Source of the DNA: Bacillota bacterium
GTDB taxonomy: Bacteria > Bacillota > Clostridia > Tissierellales > Sedimentibacteraceae
DNA: 22,763 nucleotides
NCBI GenBank assembly: GCA_023416855.1
Contig: JAEZGU010000248.1
Span: 1 to 22,763 of the forward strand
Reading direction: 5' to 3'
Shown here: one piece after another, positions 21,443-22,763 of the stretch
Position numbering within the stretch: the first letter of the stretch is position 1
Layout: each line of letters begins with the position of its first letter
Translations under genes and position numbers: made by a program
The notes under the pieces: model-generated
What the model was told of the DNA's origin: nothing
The model's database searches: none
Seen by the model: only the letters and a program-made list of their open reading frames with translations

Positions 21443-22763
21443 ATGGCTAAATATACACCTATGATGGAACAATACCTTGGTATCAAGGAACAATATAAGG
21501 ATTGCATACTATTATATAGACTTGGTGATTTCTATGAAATGTTTTTTGAGGATGCTATTAAGGCTTCTAAGGTTTTAGAAATTGCTTTAACCGGTAGAGA
21601 TTGCGGTCAAGAAAATAAAGCTCCCATGTGCGGAGTTCCTTTTCATGCCGTTGATAATTATATTTCTAAATTAATAGAGAGTGGATTCAAAGTTGCTATT
21701 TGTGAGCAAGTAGAAGATGCTTCGGAAGCTAAAGGTATAGTTAAACGTGATGTTGTAAGAGTTATAACTCCAGGTACTATTATAGATCAAAATATGCTTG
21801 ATGAAAAAAGCAACAATTATTTATGCTGTATTTATGTTGATAAAGGTTTTGGATTATCATATGTTGATATTTCTACCGGAGATTTATATATAACAGAAAA
21901 TATTTCTTTAAGTGACTTTGATACTAATAATGAAAATAAATATAATTTATTAAAAGAAGAAATATCTAAAATAAATCCTTCTGAGATTATTGGTAACTCA
22001 CATTTTAATAATGATTCTATGGATCACTTAATAACAATAGTTAATACTCTAAGCTATAATGAATGTAAATCAATAATATTAAAGCATTTCAATGTAGTTT
22101 CGTTGGACAGTTTCGGCATATCTGATAATCATCATGCGGTTTTTTCTTTAGGTATGCTGATTAATTACTTAAATCAAACGCAAAAAACATCATTAGAGCA
22201 TATTAATAAGCTTCATTTTTACAATATTGGAGAATACTTATACTTAGATTCAAGTACAAGAAAAAACCTTGAGCTTATTGAAACTGTTCGTGGAAAAAAA
22301 GGACAAGGTACTCTGTACCATGTTTTAGATAATACACAGACGGCTATGGGTGGAAGATTACTAAGAAAATGGATTGAGGAACCGTTAAAGAACATAAATC
22401 ATATAAACGACAGATTGGATGCTGTAGAAGAACTATACAACAACGTTATGATATCTAATAATATTAAAGAATACCTAAAAAGTATTTATGATATTGAGAG
22501 ACTTATAAGCAGAATAGTATATGGAAATTGTAACGGTAGAGATTTAAATGCTCTAAAGCAATCTGTATATAATCTACCTGATTTAAAAATAGAAATATCC
22601 GAGCTTTCTTCTAAGTTATTTAAAGACATACACATGCAATTAGATACTTTAAATGATATTTATGATTTAATTGATAATTCAATAGTGGACGAACCTCCTA
22701 TTTCTATTAAGGAGGGAGGAATTATCAAGAATAATTACGATTCTGAGCTTGATGAAATAAAAG
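21443..22763 (+). CDS. mutS: DNA mismatch repair protein MutS (5' part only)
   Basis: The gene runs off the window; the first 440 codons are visible. The protein starts MAKYTPMMEQYLGIKEQYKD and has the mismatch-binding Phe-X-Glu motif (F30-Y31-E32 in LGDFYEMFFEDA). The CGVPFHAVDNYISKL and EQVEDASEAKGIVKR blocks of domain I follow, then the connector domain, and a lever region starting YLYLDSSTRKNLELIET (about residue 265). The ATPase domain would lie beyond the edge. SD GAGGG (21431-21435) is 7 bases before the ATG and overlaps the miaB stop, so the two genes are probably translated together. mutL and miaA would be expected next. Confidence 0.95.
   Translation, partial: MAKYTPMMEQYLGIKEQYKDCILLYRLGDFYEMFFEDAIKASKVLEIALTGRDCGQENKAPMCGVPFHAVDNYISKLIESGFKVAICEQVEDASEAKGIVKRDVVRVITPGTIIDQNMLDEKSNNYLCCIYVDKGFGLSYVDISTGDLYITENISLSDFDTNNENKYNLLKEEISKINPSEIIGNSHFNNDSMDHLITIVNTLSYNECKSIILKHFNVVSLDSFGISDNHHAVFSLGMLINYLNQTQKTSLEHINKLHFYNIGEYLYLDSSTRKNLELIETVRGKKGQGTLYHVLDNTQTAMGGRLLRKWIEEPLKNINHINDRLDAVEELYNNVMISNNIKEYLKSIYDIERLISRIVYGNCNGRDLNALKQSVYNLPDLKIEISELSSKLFKDIHMQLDTLNDIYDLIDNSIVDEPPISIKEGGIIKNNYDSELDEIK

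Overview
The window is about 22.8 kb of AT-rich DNA. Codons are strongly A/T-biased, Shine-Dalgarno (SD) sites are of the AGGAGG type, and U-tract hairpins act as terminators. The gene set includes an IspH-ribosomal protein S1 fusion in a cmk-plsC-ispH/rpsA string, miaB followed by mutS, a 2-oxoacid:ferredoxin oxidoreductase, M42 aminopeptidases, an AtoE-type fatty acid carrier and acyl-CoA dehydratase activase proteins. This points to an anaerobic, probably amino-acid-fermenting Clostridia/Tissierellia-type Firmicute. The genus is not determined. No rRNA, tRNA, CRISPR array, prophage or transposase was found.

Layout on the + strand unless noted. (1) 1-1892: the end of an operon encoding the beta subunit (cut by the window edge) and gamma subunit of a 2-oxoacid:acceptor oxidoreductase, closely coupled to an RpiR-type regulator. 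(2) 2048-5595: cmk, plsC and ispH-rpsA, packed end to end behind a good sigma-A promoter. (3) 5773-8805: three tandem, different M42 metallo-aminopeptidases. (4) 9055-10416: an AtoE-like short-chain fatty acid transporter. (5) 10709-11962: a small redox/stress-like cluster (flavin-binding PNPOx/NimA-like protein, GNAT acetyltransferase, dual-CDGSH Fe-S protein). (6) 12166-15880: a TetR regulator followed by three overlapping genes related to acyl-CoA dehydratase activases. (7) 15909-16397 (-): a C_GCAxxG_C_C putative redox protein, divergent from (8) 16582-17511, a TehA/SLAC1-family transporter. (9) 17547-17671: a GC-richer inverted repeat element that supplies the stop codon of (10) prfC (17663-19243, -). 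(11) 19418-19765 (-): a small His/Cys-rich YmaF-like protein, divergent from (12) miaB and mutS (20004 to the window end; mutS is cut).

Working together (inference): the M42 peptidases would release amino acids from peptides, the Kor-type enzyme would oxidise derived 2-oxoacids to acyl-CoA with reduced ferredoxin, and AtoE would move short-chain fatty acids. The activase-like trio implies ATP-driven low-potential electron transfer, but no dehydratase partner is encoded here.

Most worth a second look: a strong in-frame SD plus ATG exactly at the IspH/S1 junction; the split activase system with its leader hairpin and SD sites written inside a conserved coding motif; a 13-bp operator-like site shared by two promoters; the REP/MITE-like element at the prfC 3' end; and an 11-bp tandem repeat array whose inverted copy forms the rpsA terminator.
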